In this document: piece after piece, positions 18,455 to 27,868 of the stretch
How the letters are laid out: each line of letters begins with the position of its first letter
Position numbering within the stretch: position 1 is the first letter of the stretch
Source: Bdellovibrionales bacterium
GTDB lineage: Bacteria; Bdellovibrionota; Bdellovibrionia; Bdellovibrionales; Bdellovibrionaceae
Direction of reading: 5' to 3'
Length of the DNA stretch: 64,000 nucleotides
Assembly (NCBI GenBank): GCA_016713585.1
Contig: JADJOV010000001.1
Coordinates: forward strand, 62,001 to 126,000
Translations under genes and position numbers: made by a program
Notes under the pieces: generated by a model
What the model was told of the DNA's origin: nothing
The model's database searches: none
The model's input: the letters and a program-made list of their open reading frames with translations, nothing else

Positions 18455-19564
18455 CTATTTTTTGATTTTTTCAAGTCTACCAATTAATTCCGCATCACGT
18501 TCAGTGACAAGATTTACGACCAAGCCACTTCTTCCGGCTCGAGCGGTGCGACCAACTCGGTGAAGGTAGTTTTCCAACTCTTTGGGCAGGTGGTAATTGA
18601 TAACTCGGTCAACATGATCTACATCGAGCCCTCTTGAGGCAAGGTCAGTGGATACTAAGAGATCTATCTTGCCGTCCCTAAAGGACTTTAAGTTGGCTCG
18701 TCGTTCGACCTTGTCCATTTCGCCGCGATATAGCAAACATTTGTGCCCATGATCTCGAAGCAGACCTGCCAACTTATCACACTGATCGCGGGTATTGGCA
18801 AAAATAAGTGTTCCACCGGGACTTGGATCAGCCAGAATCTTTTCAAGAACTGGAAAGCGCTGACCATCAACTACTTTTCGATTAAGAGTCGTGAGAGTCG
18901 AGACAATACGATGGCTGCCTGCACTACGAATCACTTCTGCCTTTGAAAATAGCTGACTCATAAGATTTTGGATTGAGGTCGAAACGGTAGCAGAGAACAA
19001 ACCCAGTTGACAATGCGGAGCACACTCATGGGCGATTCTGGTCGCGTCTGACAAAAAACCCTGATCTAGCATTTGATCGGCCTCGTCAAAAACAAGAATT
19101 CGCACATCGCTTAAACTCAATAGACCTCGGTCAACAAACTTCACCAAACGACCAGGGGTCGCAACCAATATTTCAAAGGGGCCCTTAACATTTCGTTTCG
19201 CGACCTCTGTCGTCGTTCCACCAAGAAGGGTGCGGACTCTAAGTCTAGTGGTGTGAGTGAAAGGCTTAAGAACCCGCGATACTTGTTCGCCAAGCTCGCG
19301 AGTCGGAACAATAATCGCAGCCCTCGGCTGACTGTCGACAGAGATGGCATTGCCATCATTCTCCAAAACTTTCAGCATGTGCAAAAGAGGGAGTCCAAAG
19401 GCCAAGGTTTTGCCGCTGCCAGTTTCAGAGACTCCAACGACTGATTTCCCAGCCAGTAATGCAGGAAGAGCCCGTTGTTGAATTTCGGTTGGAGTCACAA
19501 ATCCCTTTTCAACTAAAGTTGAGTAAAGAGTCGGAAGAAGATTAAAGGACGAAAATAGACTCAC
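18455..19564 (-). CDS. DEAD-box RNA helicase, short form without a C-terminal extension
   Basis: 369 residues, ending right after the second RecA-like domain. Motifs in order: Q motif region (FVTPTEIQQRALPALLAGKS), Walker A (SETGSGKT), PTREL, VFDEADQMLDQGF, FSATV, ARG-like DLASRGLDVD and HRVGRTARAGR. It lacks the basic tail of the RhlE-like protein at 5.5-7.2 kb, so the genome has at least two helicases of different architecture in this window. The GTG start overlaps the TGA of a small upstream ORF by four bases (GTGA), which suggests translational coupling. It is the last gene of the oppD-oppF operon. Confidence 0.85.
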   Translation of the reverse strand: MSLFSSFNLLPTLYSTLVEKGFVTPTEIQQRALPALLAGKSVVGVSETGSGKTLAFGLPLLHMLKVLENDGNAISVDSQPRAAIIVPTRELGEQVSRVLKPFTHTTRLRVRTLLGGTTTEVAKRNVKGPFEILVATPGRLVKFVDRGLLSLSDVRILVFDEADQMLDQGFLSDATRIAHECAPHCQLGLFSATVSTSIQNLMSQLFSKAEVIRSAGSHRIVSTLTTLNRKVVDGQRFPVLEKILADPSPGGTLIFANTRDQCDKLAGLLRDHGHKCLLYRGEMDKVERRANLKSFRDGKIDLLVSTDLASRGLDVDHVDRVINYHLPKELENYLHRVGRTARAGRSGLVVNLVTERDAELIGRLEKIKK

Positions 19565-19707
19565 AATATGCTTTCTGTCGAAAGCAGACGACGAATGCGA
19601 AAGGAACTTTCCGGGATAGCCCCAGTTATACTGTAGGCTTTTGCAAGGACAGGTGTGGGCTGAGTTAGATTTCCAAATAGAACAAGAGCAGAAAAAATTA
19701 GAATCAT
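19561..19707 (-). CDS. Small exported peptide ORF coupled to oppF and the helicase
   Basis: 48 codons (ATG 19707). The ATG overlaps the oppF stop (ATGA), the TGA overlaps the helicase start (GTGA), and GGAGGG lies just upstream. The product begins with a hydrophobic segment (ILIFSALVLFGNLTQPTPVLA) ending in an Ala-x-Ala-like cleavage site. It then has a short basic tail (FRIRRLLS). The tight overlaps on both sides argue for real translation. No homologue is recognised. Confidence 0.5.
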   Translation of the reverse strand: MILIFSALVLFGNLTQPTPVLAKAYSITGAIPESSFRIRRLLSTESIL

Positions 19708-20687
19708 AATCCCTCCGAAGAAGCTAAATGGCATGAGGCCCAATGTTCAGGTTTTACTTCCTTAAGCTCAGGCCCATCAATACGACATTTGTCCTGAGCG
19801 ATCGGACAGCGAGTGTGAAAATGGCAACCCTTTGGAGGATTAACCGGACTTGGAACATCGCCTGACAGAATAATTCTGTTCTCTTTGGCTCTGGGGTCGG
19901 GGATTGGAATCGCCGATAAAAGTGCTTTTGTATATGGATGTTGAGGTGTTCTGTAAATATCCTCTGACTTTGCGATTTCAACTATTTTTCCTAAATACAT
20001 CACGGCGACTCTGGCTGATACGTGCTCGACGACCTTTAGATCATGTGCAATAAAAATATAAGTGAGCCCAAGTTTTTGCTGCAAATCCATCAGCAAGTTT
20101 ATAACCTGAGCTTGCACAGAAACATCCAGAGCCGAGACGGGCTCATCACAAATAATTAACTCTGGGGACACAGCTAGGGCCCGGGCTATGCCCAGTCTTT
20201 GGCGCTGGCCTCCAGAAAATTCATGGGGATATCTCTGTAGTGATTCGGGTCGCAAACCAACTAGATTCAGCAACTCACGAACTCGGTCATTTCTGTCTTT
20301 CTCTGTGAGTCCAAGCTTGTGAATGATCAGAGGTTCTTCTAAGATTTCATTGACGGTCATTCGTGGATTTAGACTGCCGTAGGGATCCTGAAAAATAATT
20401 TGCATTTTTCTTCGGAGTTCTCTTAATTCATTTCCCTTTAGGTGCGTGATATCTCTTCCATTGAAAAATACTCGACCCGAGGTCAGTTCTTGGAGCCGGA
20501 TAAGACATCTTCCAAGGGTCGACTTGCCGCAACCAGATTCGCCGACTAATCCAAGGGTCTCTCCACGATTCAGCTCAAAGGAGACCCCTTGGACTGCTTT
20601 TACGGAGGCCACCTCTTGATTAAAAACTCCGCCCAGAATTGGATAGCTTTTTACGACGTTTTCAGCCCTGAGTAATACTTCACTCAT
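19704..20687 (-). CDS. oppF: Oligopeptide/dipeptide ABC transporter ATP-binding protein OppF/DppF
   Basis: About 327 residues. Walker A (GESGCGKSTLG), Q-loop (IIFQDPYGSLNPRMTV), signature (FSGGQRQRLGIARAL), Walker B (LIICDEPVSALDVSVQ) and H-loop (FIAHDLKVVEHV) are all intact. The C-terminal oligopeptide-transporter domain has the Cys-rich segment CHFHTRCPIAQDKC, which in this family can hold an iron-sulfur cluster. The ATG (20687) overlaps the oppD stop. It works with OppD as the ATPase pair for peptide import. No permease or binding-protein gene is next to them in this window. Confidence 0.9.
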   Translation of the reverse strand: MSEVLLRAENVVKSYPILGGVFNQEVASVKAVQGVSFELNRGETLGLVGESGCGKSTLGRCLIRLQELTSGRVFFNGRDITHLKGNELRELRRKMQIIFQDPYGSLNPRMTVNEILEEPLIIHKLGLTEKDRNDRVRELLNLVGLRPESLQRYPHEFSGGQRQRLGIARALAVSPELIICDEPVSALDVSVQAQVINLLMDLQQKLGLTYIFIAHDLKVVEHVSARVAVMYLGKIVEIAKSEDIYRTPQHPYTKALLSAIPIPDPRAKENRIILSGDVPSPVNPPKGCHFHTRCPIAQDKCRIDGPELKEVKPEHWASCHLASSEGL

Positions 20688-21714
20688 GTCAAAGGCCTCA
20701 TATCTGAATTGTTGTTTTCGGTGAGTGGAAAAAAACACGCGACCTCGCGATTATCACCGCTCTGAGAAGTCAGAAGTGGCGCTTCTTGACGACACTTATC
20801 TCTTGCGAGGTTGCACCGATCTGCGAACCGACACCCTGGTGGAAGCTTTGCCAAATTCGGCACCGAGCCCGGAATTGTTTTTAGAGTTTTCAGTTTATGA
20901 GTGGACTCAAAGTGTGGAATTGAATCAAGAAGGCCTCGAGTATAGGGATGCTGGGGTCTATAGAAAATATCATCTACGGGTCCCGATTCTATCACCTGCC
21001 CTGCATACATCACTAATACGTTCTGACACATTTCTGCGACGACTCCCAAATCATGGGTAATCAATATCATTGCTGAATTAAAATCTTTTTGGAGTTTACG
21101 CATAAGATCTAAAATCTGGGCCTGTATAGTGACATCAAGGGCCGTCGTTGGTTCATCGGCGATCAGAATTTTAGGCAAACAACTCATGGCCATTGCAATC
21201 ATGACTCTTTGGCGCATTCCTCCAGAGAGCTGATGGGGGTAGTCATCATATCTTTCTTCGGGAGCAGGAATGCCAACCTTTCGCAGGGTTTCAATTGTTT
21301 TCAGACGAACTTGGCTTGAAGAGAGGTCTGGCTGGTGTAAAAAAATCACTTCGTCAATTTGATTGCCAATAGTAAAAACGGGATTCAAGGATGTCATTGG
21401 CTCTTGAAAAATCATGGCAATTTCATTTCCACGAATATTGCGAAATTCCTGTTCTGAAAGTTTCAAGAGGTTTCGACCTTTAAAAAGATTTCTCCGGATT
21501 CGATCGACCCGGGCTTTTGAATTAACCGCATAATTGACAGCGAAGTGACAGACTTTCCACAGCCGGACTCACCCACGATCCCAAGAGTTCTACCCTCTTC
21601 CAGTCTAAAGCTGACATTGTCTGCCGCAAAAAACGAGCCTTCTTCAGTTAGAAATTTTGTTTTTAGGTTTCGAACCTCAAGCAAAGGTGTGGATTGATTT
21701 GGTGTTGTTTTCAT
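20684..21714 (-). pseudogene. oppD: Oligopeptide/dipeptide ABC transporter ATP-binding protein OppD/DppD, -1 frameshift
   Basis: About 343 residues when joined. The N-terminal piece (from ATG 21714) contains Walker A (GESGCGKSVTS). The frame breaks at the A5 run 21482-21486 (plus strand); one more base gives GEIFFKGRNLLKLSEQEFRNIRG, the usual OppD sequence. The larger C-terminal piece holds the Q-loop (MIFQEPMTSLNPVF), signature (LSGGMRQRVMIAMAM), Walker B (ILIADEPTTALDVT) and the C-terminal CRFADRCNLARDKC segment. It starts the operon oppD-oppF-small ORF-helicase. The upstream divergent gene is an O-methyltransferase. Confidence 0.85.
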
Positions 21715-21823
21715 GAAGAAATCCAGGTTACAGTTATTCCTGTTCTGAGCAATAGTTGGAAGTGCGTTCGACTCGGTGCGCTCTGACGAATGACGGTTAG
21801 AAAGATAAGAAAAGGACCCAACA

Positions 21824-22537
21824 ATGAGATCCAAAGAGCAGAACCTCCAAGGTAATTATTTGGATTCCCTTTTTCCCATTCACAATGCCGCAATGAAAAG
21901 AGCAAAGCTTGAGGCTAAGAATTTTGGAGTCGAGGGCATATCAGTCAGCGCCCATGAGATGAGAATTATTCAATGGGCTATTAAAGCATGTGGAATCCGA
22001 AAGATGGTTGAAATTGGGACACTCACTGGATTTTCAGGCCTCGGACTTCTTGAAAGCTTGCCTCAAGAGGGTGCCCTATGGACTTTTGAGAAAGATGAAT
22101 CCCGTGCCAAGCAGGCAAAGGTTATTTTTGAGGAGGCCCTTCGAGCTGACACTTCCGGTTCGAAGAAGCAGGTCTATGTTAAATGCGGAGACGCAAGGAA
22201 TGAGTTAGAAACAATCATTGACGAAGGACCCTTCGACGGAATTTTTATTGATGGAAATAAATCCGCCTATTGTGATTACTTGGCTTGGGCGGAAAGGAAT
22301 CTGAGAAAGGGCGGTTTGATTTTGGCCGACAATGTTTTTCTTTCCGGTGCGGTCTATGACCAGGTAACGGACAAATCAAAGGACAAATCAAATAATAGTG
22401 GAGGTCGGCCCCGCTTCAATTCTAAACAGATCTCTGTGATGAGGGCCTTCAATGCAAGATTATGTGACTCAAGTCTATTTGATTCATGTATTGTTCCATC
22501 AGTCGAGGGCTTGTTGATTGCAATAAAGCTTTTTTAG
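21824..22537 (+). CDS. SAM-dependent O-methyltransferase (catechol/caffeoyl-CoA type, class I)
   Basis: 237 residues. The motif KMVEIGTLTGFSGLGL is the glycine-rich SAM-binding loop of the COMT/CCoAMT-like family. FDGIFIDGNKSAYCDYL supplies the metal-binding Asp region and GGLILADNVFLSGAV the next metal ligands (DN). ATG 21824 has AAGGA upstream. Such enzymes methylate vicinal hydroxyls with a divalent metal; the substrate here is unknown. It is a single gene divergent from oppD and is complete. Confidence 0.85.
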   Translation: MRSKEQNLQGNYLDSLFPIHNAAMKRAKLEAKNFGVEGISVSAHEMRIIQWAIKACGIRKMVEIGTLTGFSGLGLLESLPQEGALWTFEKDESRAKQAKVIFEEALRADTSGSKKQVYVKCGDARNELETIIDEGPFDGIFIDGNKSAYCDYLAWAERNLRKGGLILADNVFLSGAVYDQVTDKSKDKSNNSGGRPRFNSKQISVMRAFNARLCDSSLFDSCIVPSVEGLLIAIKLF

Positions 22538-22547
22538 GCACGAGTCC

Positions 22548-23233
22548 TTAAGGCGAGCGCGTCTTTATAAATCGCGCAGGAGTCCCGCCCCAGACTTCAC
22601 CAGCTCCGATTTGTGTTCCTTTGGTCACAACAGAATTCATAGCCACTACGGCGCGATCACCTATAACAGAACCAGCCATAACTATCGAATGGGCCCCGAC
22701 GGTCACTTGATTGCCGATACGAATTGGATGGTGAGCTAGGCAGGCTCCCTCGATTGAATGTGGAACGAGTAGACTTCCATACCCCATAAGGGATCCACTT
22801 CCAATTGCTACAAAGTGCGGGTCAAGAATCGTTCCAGATGTATATGTGCCGGCACCGATTCTTGCTCCGAGCAAGCGATAAAAAACCCCTGACATTGGCA
22901 CTGGAATCAGACCACAGCGATTGAGGGGAGTAATAACCCAAAAGTCTGGAATATGTAAATGTTGTAGTTCCGTTCTTCTCTTGTCCCTGGCAAGATTTCT
23001 CCAGTTGGGAAGGGAAAAAGTTCAACACAAATTCGCGCTATAATCAGGTTAGCGATGACGAATCCAGCCAGGGCGCTTGAAATAACGCAGATAGATTTAT
23101 ACTCACCGTCGAAAAGCAGAAGATGCAAAGTGAATCCGACTGCTATCCCAGCAAATATCGCGCACAGAAGCAAGCAAACACCAACAGTGATTTCAAAGCC
23201 CGTTATTTTTCTCATACTTAACAAGGATAGCAT
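22548..23233 (-). pseudogene. Membrane-anchored left-handed beta-helix acyltransferase, -1 frameshift
   Basis: About 228 residues when joined. The first part (23233-22907) has two or three transmembrane helices (VGVCLLLCAIFAGIAVGFTL; ICVISSALAGFVIANLIIA). The second part (to 22548) is a hexapeptide-repeat acyltransferase domain (IGAGTYTSGTILDPHFVAIG; IGNQVTVGAHSIVMAGSVIG; VVAMNSVVTKG; WGGTPARFI). At 22907-22913 one missing base separates FGLLLPSIAVV from LIPVPMSGVFYRLLGARIG, which reads through naturally. The layout resembles the C-terminal membrane plus LbH region of Pls-type proteins. It may acetylate a cell-envelope glycan or lipid. Start ATG 23233 or ATG 23215. Confidence 0.65.
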
Positions 23234-23367
23234 TATTTAGTGGCGATCTGGACATTCACCAACGGCGTTTAAGAGAGATTTCATGAGCAGGCTTGCTCAT
23301 GAATAAATTTGAAATTGCCCAGATATTTTTTGTTGAAGTCTTGAAAAGGTGGTCTATTGTTTGTCCC

Positions 23368-24407
23368 ATGAAAACATTTTGGGGTGGGTTATTTTGTCTC
23401 TGGTGTTTTTTTGTTGACTCAAGTGTTGCTAGTTCCGTTGGAAAGCGAACAATTGTTAGACCAGTTGGTGGTGATTTGGCCGGGAACGGTGGTGGTATTG
23501 TTGAGCAAAACTTTCAGTTTGCCCATATCAATCTTCCATGGATTTTGACCCTTTGTCTTAGTTCTCGCCAATGTGTGTCTGGTCAGGAAAAAGAAGTACT
23601 CTTCAAAATCAAGGAGAGTTTGCCTTCTGAGCTCAAAACAAAACCCGCCTTAATTTTTGAATCGGGCGCCGCCAATCCAGCTCGCTTCAATCTCCACGGT
23701 CAGCCCCGCGTCGCAGTGACTGGTGATCATGTTGGGGATCCGATCTATCTTAACTTGGACCTACTCTATGGAATCTCTTCGGCGGGAAAAGTAGAAGTTG
23801 CCGGCGTTGGAGCTGCCATTGCAATTCTCGTTCACGAGTTGGCTCACCATCAAGGGACTTATCAAAGTCAGGAAGATGAACGATTTCTTGATTTACTCGG
23901 AGCTAAGGTCAGAGCCTACATGGCAACGGAGATCGAGGTTTTGAGGACCGACACTTGGGGTGAAATTCCTGAAAACACTCCAGCCCGAATCGAGATGCTC
24001 GCGCTACATTCAGATGCTACGGCTCTTGATAGTTTTTATGACGGTCCCCAGACATCCCTCCTTCTTTCTGATGGACATAATTCGTATTCACTTGATCGGG
24101 AGATCAAGAAGCAACTCCAATGTCCACTTAATTCAGGAAAATCAGGAAGGTCTTGGGCTATCGTTTTCACGGAATGCGATGGGATCAATGGAAATATGTC
24201 AGTGCGACTAGCTTTCGGAGGATCTATTTGTTTCATGCTCCCGTGTTTATTCAGTGTTCCTATACAGAAGATGACCTTCTGGGGACTATCTACACCAACA
24301 TGGAAGTAGTTTTGAATCTCGCTTTCGATGAGGCCATGAATAGTTCTCGAAACTGGAGCTACAAATATGTGGAGGAAAGCCTAAGGTTGAGTCTGATTCC
24401 CTTATGA
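23368..24407 (+). pseudogene. Exported protein with a HELAHH zinc-protease-like motif, -1 frameshift; partner of the TIGR02147 gene
   Basis: About 346 residues when joined. A signal peptide (WGGLFCLWCFFVDSSVA) is followed by DLAGNGGGIVEQNFQFA, a stretch I associate with Bdellovibrio exported proteins (memory, not checked). In the middle is VHELAHHQG (HExxHH), the zinc-binding consensus of metallopeptidases. The frame breaks at about 24138-24141 (A4). Adding one A lets GKIRKVLGYRFHG continue to a TGA at 24407, four bases into the next gene (ATGA overlap). The frame as written instead runs to 24309. The overlap with the next gene supports the longer reading. Whether it is an active protease is unknown: the third zinc ligand cannot be identified with confidence. 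Confidence 0.65.
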
Positions 24408-25240
24408 AATCAATTCTTGAATACTCTGACTATCGGAAATTTCTTCGAGATCATGCGAAATTGAAACGACAGAAAAACACACGCTGGTCCATTGGACTTT
24501 GGTCACGAAAACTGAAGCTTGGATCAACGACTTCTCTAAATATGATTCTGAATGGTCAGAGAAACCCAGGGCCTTCAATCACCAAACGTCTTATTGAATA
24601 TTTCAATTTTAGAACGGAAGAGAAAGACTATTTTCTTGATCTGGTAGAAATTGCAAAGCTTCAGCAGGCAGGGCCTTCTCAAGATCGTATCCGCAGCTTG
24701 TTGACGAATGATCTCAAAAAACTGAGTCTCGGAAAACAGTCAAAACAATCAAGGCACATCGATCAGCGGACTTTTTTGAAAATTTCTAATTGGTGTTGCT
24801 ATGTGATAAGGCAAATGACCCTACTAAGGGATTTTTCTGAAGACCCTGCCTCAATCGCCGCTAGGATGATTTTTCCAACTTCCCCTTTGGAAGTTGAAAC
24901 CGCCATTGACAGTCTGTTGAAAGTGGGCCTTCTTCGAAAAACCAAAGATGGACGTCTCAGACGAGTTTCGAAGTTTGTAAAGACTGATGATGACATTGCA
25001 AATGAAGGACTTAAACGATTTCATGAGGCAATGATTGGACATGGCCTAAAGGCAATTCGTAAAATCGATGTTCAAGAGCGTGAAATTACCGGTTTGACCT
25101 TGGCTATCAAACGAACCCAAATCGGCGAGGCTAAAGAGTTGATTCGGAGATTTATCCAGGAATTCAACAGACTTGGCGGACATCGGGATTCTGACCAAGT
25201 CAGTCAACTTAACATTCAGTTTTTCCCACTTACTCAATGA
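24404..25240 (+). CDS. TIGR02147-family protein (putative regulator)
   Basis: 278 residues. The opening (ILEYSDYRKFLRDHAKLKRQ) and the helix-turn-helix-like stretch (RWSIGLWSRKLKLGSTTSLNMILNGQRNPGPSITKRLIEYFNF) match the TIGR02147 family, which is abundant in Bdellovibrionota and Fibrobacteres. The rest (FLDLVEIAKLQ ... RMIFPTSPLEVETAIDSLLKVGLLRK) is the typical C-terminal region containing a second winged-helix-like part. The ATG overlaps the stop of the HELAHH gene, so the two are co-translated. In these phyla such genes often sit beside an exported protein gene; whether the product regulates it is unknown. Confidence 0.8.
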   Translation: MKSILEYSDYRKFLRDHAKLKRQKNTRWSIGLWSRKLKLGSTTSLNMILNGQRNPGPSITKRLIEYFNFRTEEKDYFLDLVEIAKLQQAGPSQDRIRSLLTNDLKKLSLGKQSKQSRHIDQRTFLKISNWCCYVIRQMTLLRDFSEDPASIAARMIFPTSPLEVETAIDSLLKVGLLRKTKDGRLRRVSKFVKTDDDIANEGLKRFHEAMIGHGLKAIRKIDVQEREITGLTLAIKRTQIGEAKELIRRFIQEFNRLGGHRDSDQVSQLNIQFFPLTQ

Positions 25241-25288
25241 ATATTGACACGTTAACTCCAAGGCCACAGAGGGCCATTTTGAAATTTG

Positions 25289-26068
25289 CTATCGATGAAA
25301 GCGCCGATTAGTCGCCCACTTAAAGACTCCAGGTAAGTACTTCGAAATTCCGAGCCCTAGAGCCGTCAATCCCCTTGGGAACAAGAACTTGTGATCGGAA
25401 AGAATTGCGTCCTTAACGCGTTCACTATACTCTTCTGCTGAAATATAGTCGTTTGGCACCTCGATATTTTTCCCGTACTTTTTGCTAATCTCGTCGAACA
25501 TTCGAGTTTTGATTCCAGGAGTAATCAAACACAAGGTTGTCACGCCGGTACCTTTAAGTTCTAAGTCTAGGCAGTCAGTAAAGGCGACTACTGCCGATTT
25601 CGAGGCAGCATAGGTGGTTGCGCAGGGGAAGTGCATAAAGGCGGATACACTAGCGTTGTTTATTACCTTTCCATGGCCCCTCTTGATCATGTCAGGAAGT
25701 AATCCTCTGGTCAAATGAACCAGAGAGAGAAGGTTGACCTGAAACATCTGATAGATTTCATCCAGAGGTTGTTCCTCAATTAAGCCTCCTGTCAAGAGGC
25801 CCGCATTATTCACTAAAACGTCTATGATAACACCTTGGCTTTGAATATCCTTCACCAAGTTTTCCACCTGATCTCGCGCGGAAAGGTCAGCCAGCCAGAC
25901 ACGAACGCTGAGGGCTCCTAAGTTTTTCAAGTGCGTGACTAACTCGGGCTCATCCTTACGGACGACCAAATGGAGATGAGTCTTTCCTCGAGCGAACATC
26001 TCTGCTAGGCCCAGCCCAATTCCGCGATTTGCTCCGGTGATAAGGACATTTTGATTATCAAGTTTCAT
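25289..26068 (-). CDS. Short-chain dehydrogenase/reductase
   Basis: 259 residues, complete. Rossmann NAD(P) motif TGANRGIGLG, NNAG at the end of strand 4, the catalytic Ser in NNASVSAFM and YAASK (YxxxK). The enzyme would oxidise or reduce an alcohol or keto group in the cytoplasm. It is the last gene of the five-gene minus-strand arm led by the MerR-type regulator, and overlaps the DUF2878 gene by 11 bases. SDR genes recur in clusters of this type next to the FAD oxidoreductase and the CFA-like methyltransferase, so a lipid or aldehyde substrate is likely (inference). Confidence 0.85.
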   Translation of the reverse strand: MKLDNQNVLITGANRGIGLGLAEMFARGKTHLHLVVRKDEPELVTHLKNLGALSVRVWLADLSARDQVENLVKDIQSQGVIIDVLVNNAGLLTGGLIEEQPLDEIYQMFQVNLLSLVHLTRGLLPDMIKRGHGKVINNASVSAFMHFPCATTYAASKSAVVAFTDCLDLELKGTGVTTLCLITPGIKTRMFDEISKKYGKNIEVPNDYISAEEYSERVKDAILSDHKFLFPRGLTALGLGISKYLPGVFKWATNRRFHR

Positions 26069-26633
26069 TTGTTCCTCGACTTGAGTTTTGCTCGTTGGAT
26101 TGAATTTTTAGTGAGAAGCTTTTGAGTAGAATGATCGAAGCCAAAAAGTGGAGACCCCAGAAAATAGCATAGAATAAAATTTCCCACGTACCAGCAAAGA
26201 AAAGAACCTCAAATTTTTCACCAGACAAATAGCTTAGAGGTCCAAATACTGATCCCATAAGGACACCAACCATCAGGTGGCCTCTGAAGATTTTTGCAAG
26301 AGCTGGCAAATAGGCCATATAGAGAAGCCACAGACTTATAAGCCACATTGGCAAGAGTGACCACGTGTGTTTCTGGTTTGTAACCGATACGGACTCAAAC
26401 GAAATCCAGCCGACTCGGTTGGCTAAGGCATCAAAGCCGATGCCCAAACAAATTAAAATGAAAGAGCGAAACATGATTTCCACAGAGACCCTTTGTCCCC
26501 AAATTGAAAAAATCAAGGCGGGGATGGGAAGGGCTAGTGAGACTAAATGGTCGTCAGCCTTTCCCGCCAAAACGCACAAATACCAAGCTACATAAAAATA
26601 CAGAAAAAACAGAATAGTTCCCTTCGATTTCAA
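26058..26633 (-). CDS. DUF2878 family membrane protein
   Basis: 191 residues with five or six transmembrane helices (ILFFLYFYVAWYLCVLAG; LVSLALPIPALIFSIWG; FILICLGIGFDALANRVGWI; LPMWLISLWLLYMAYLPALA; HLMVGVLMGSVFGPLSYLSG; TWEILFYAIFWGLHFLASIILL). WISF in the second part and FGPLSYLSGEKF are typical of DUF2878. Function is unknown. In proteobacteria this family travels with DUF3833, DUF1365 and CFA-type genes, as here. It overlaps the SDR gene (downstream) and the exported-protein gene (upstream) by a few bases. Confidence 0.8.
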   Translation of the reverse strand: MKSKGTILFFLYFYVAWYLCVLAGKADDHLVSLALPIPALIFSIWGQRVSVEIMFRSFILICLGIGFDALANRVGWISFESVSVTNQKHTWSLLPMWLISLWLLYMAYLPALAKIFRGHLMVGVLMGSVFGPLSYLSGEKFEVLFFAGTWEILFYAIFWGLHFLASIILLKSFSLKIQSNEQNSSRGTNET

Positions 26634-27330
26634 GGTCCACCCTCCTTGTAGGTAATTAGAACCTCTTGGCTCTTTCCTGCATCACTCAAAATATTCGAAA
26701 GTCCTTTGTACCTTAGCAGTCGTTTTGATTTGACGTCGTAGGCCACCTCAATGGGATGGAAAAACATTCGAAACAAAAAATTCCCCGGACCCAAAACAAA
26801 GGCCCTTTCATCAATGTTGCCGCTCTTGCCGAGACCAATTTCAAATCGGTAGAAGTCCATATTTGAAAGAACAACAAAGTTAAACTGAATTGCCTTTTTT
26901 TCCAAAGAGTCAAAATTAGCTAACAAAAAATTATTGAAGCCTTGTCCGGACACCATATTGTCGATGACGATTAACTCCTTCCGCTGTGGTTCGCCGTTTT
27001 TCTCAGTTTTTGAAAGAATCAGCTTCTTTTGCTTCCTATCATAGACCTGATTTTCTGAAATTGAAAAGCGACTATCTTGAAATTTGATCTCAGGCAAAAA
27101 TGAATCTTCAGTGAAGTCCGAGGTCATTGAGGCGAAAACTTTGCCGTCCTTCGTCAGATAATCTGCACGAATCATCTTTGTCAGATTATCTTCCCCTCGA
27201 CTAATAGAGTGTCGTTCAGAATACCGAAATTCCCCGGTCTTTAAATCGGTGGCAGTTCCAAACAGATCACCACCCAGAACATTCTGGGTCCATAGCAGAA
27301 CAGGAAACAAAAACAGAATTTTCGTTTCAC
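26630..27330 (-). pseudogene. Exported protein of the MerR-regulated cluster, function unknown, -1 frameshift in the signal peptide
   Basis: About 233 residues when joined. The best start is GTG 27330, with AAGGAGG nearby. Its frame is lost after six codons unless one A is added to the A4 run (27319-27322 on the plus strand, as T4). The joined N-terminus is MKRKILFLFPVLLWTQNVLGGDLFG, a normal Sec signal peptide. The mature part (FGTATDLKTGEFRYSERHSI; FLPEIKFQDSRFSISENQVYDRKQKKLIL) looks like a beta-rich periplasmic domain; I cannot name the family. It sits between the DUF3833 lipoprotein and DUF2878, so it may assist in handling lipids at the envelope. Confidence 0.6.
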
Positions 27331-27333
27331 CGT

Positions 27334-27864
27334 CTACCTCCTTACAAAGGTCAGGGTGACCTCGCCCAAATCAATGCCGAACTTGGTCATCTTTGCTTTG
27401 TTCAGCATAATCTTGTCACTCATTAAGAACATCCAGTCATCAAACTTAACATGGTAATGAGATTCCCCCACCTCCAAATTGAGAACATATTTCCAAGAAA
27501 ACGCATTTCCGGCGACTTCTCCCCTTGCCTCACCAACAACATCAGAGGCGGTTCCGCTATAGACGTTGCCTCCTCGGCGCACGAGCGTCCAAACTCTCTT
27601 GCTCCTCGTGCCGTCGGAATATTCAAAGCTTTCATCAAGGGTTCCAATGTCGCCAACCCAATTTGCCTTAATGTATACATAGAACCGCTTAACAACTCGA
27701 CCCTGACGATCCTGAAAAATCCCGTAAGCATCAATATCGCCGTTAAAGAATTCTTCGAGCTTCAGCGCGGGAGTCTCACTAGCATAATTCTTAACAGAGA
27801 GGCTACTACATCCTAAAAACAAAAACGCAAATAAAGGCATTGTACGAATTAAAACTTGACTCAT
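27334..27864 (-). CDS. DUF3833 family lipoprotein
   Basis: 176 residues from ATG 27864 (GGTGAAC upstream). Lipoprotein signal LFAFLFLGC followed by a mature domain with LEEFFNGDIDAYGIFQDRQGRVVKRFYVYIKANW and VGDIGTLDESFEYSDGTRSKRVW, characteristic of DUF3833. No enzymatic role is known. It belongs to the same genomic neighbourhood in many gammaproteobacteria (MerR regulator, DUF2878, DUF1365, CFA-like). The stop lies a few bases upstream of the next gene's start. Confidence 0.85.
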   Translation of the reverse strand: MSQVLIRTMPLFAFLFLGCSSLSVKNYASETPALKLEEFFNGDIDAYGIFQDRQGRVVKRFYVYIKANWVGDIGTLDESFEYSDGTRSKRVWTLVRRGGNVYSGTASDVVGEARGEVAGNAFSWKYVLNLEVGESHYHVKFDDWMFLMSDKIMLNKAKMTKFGIDLGEVTLTFVRR

Positions 27865-27868
27865 GGGT

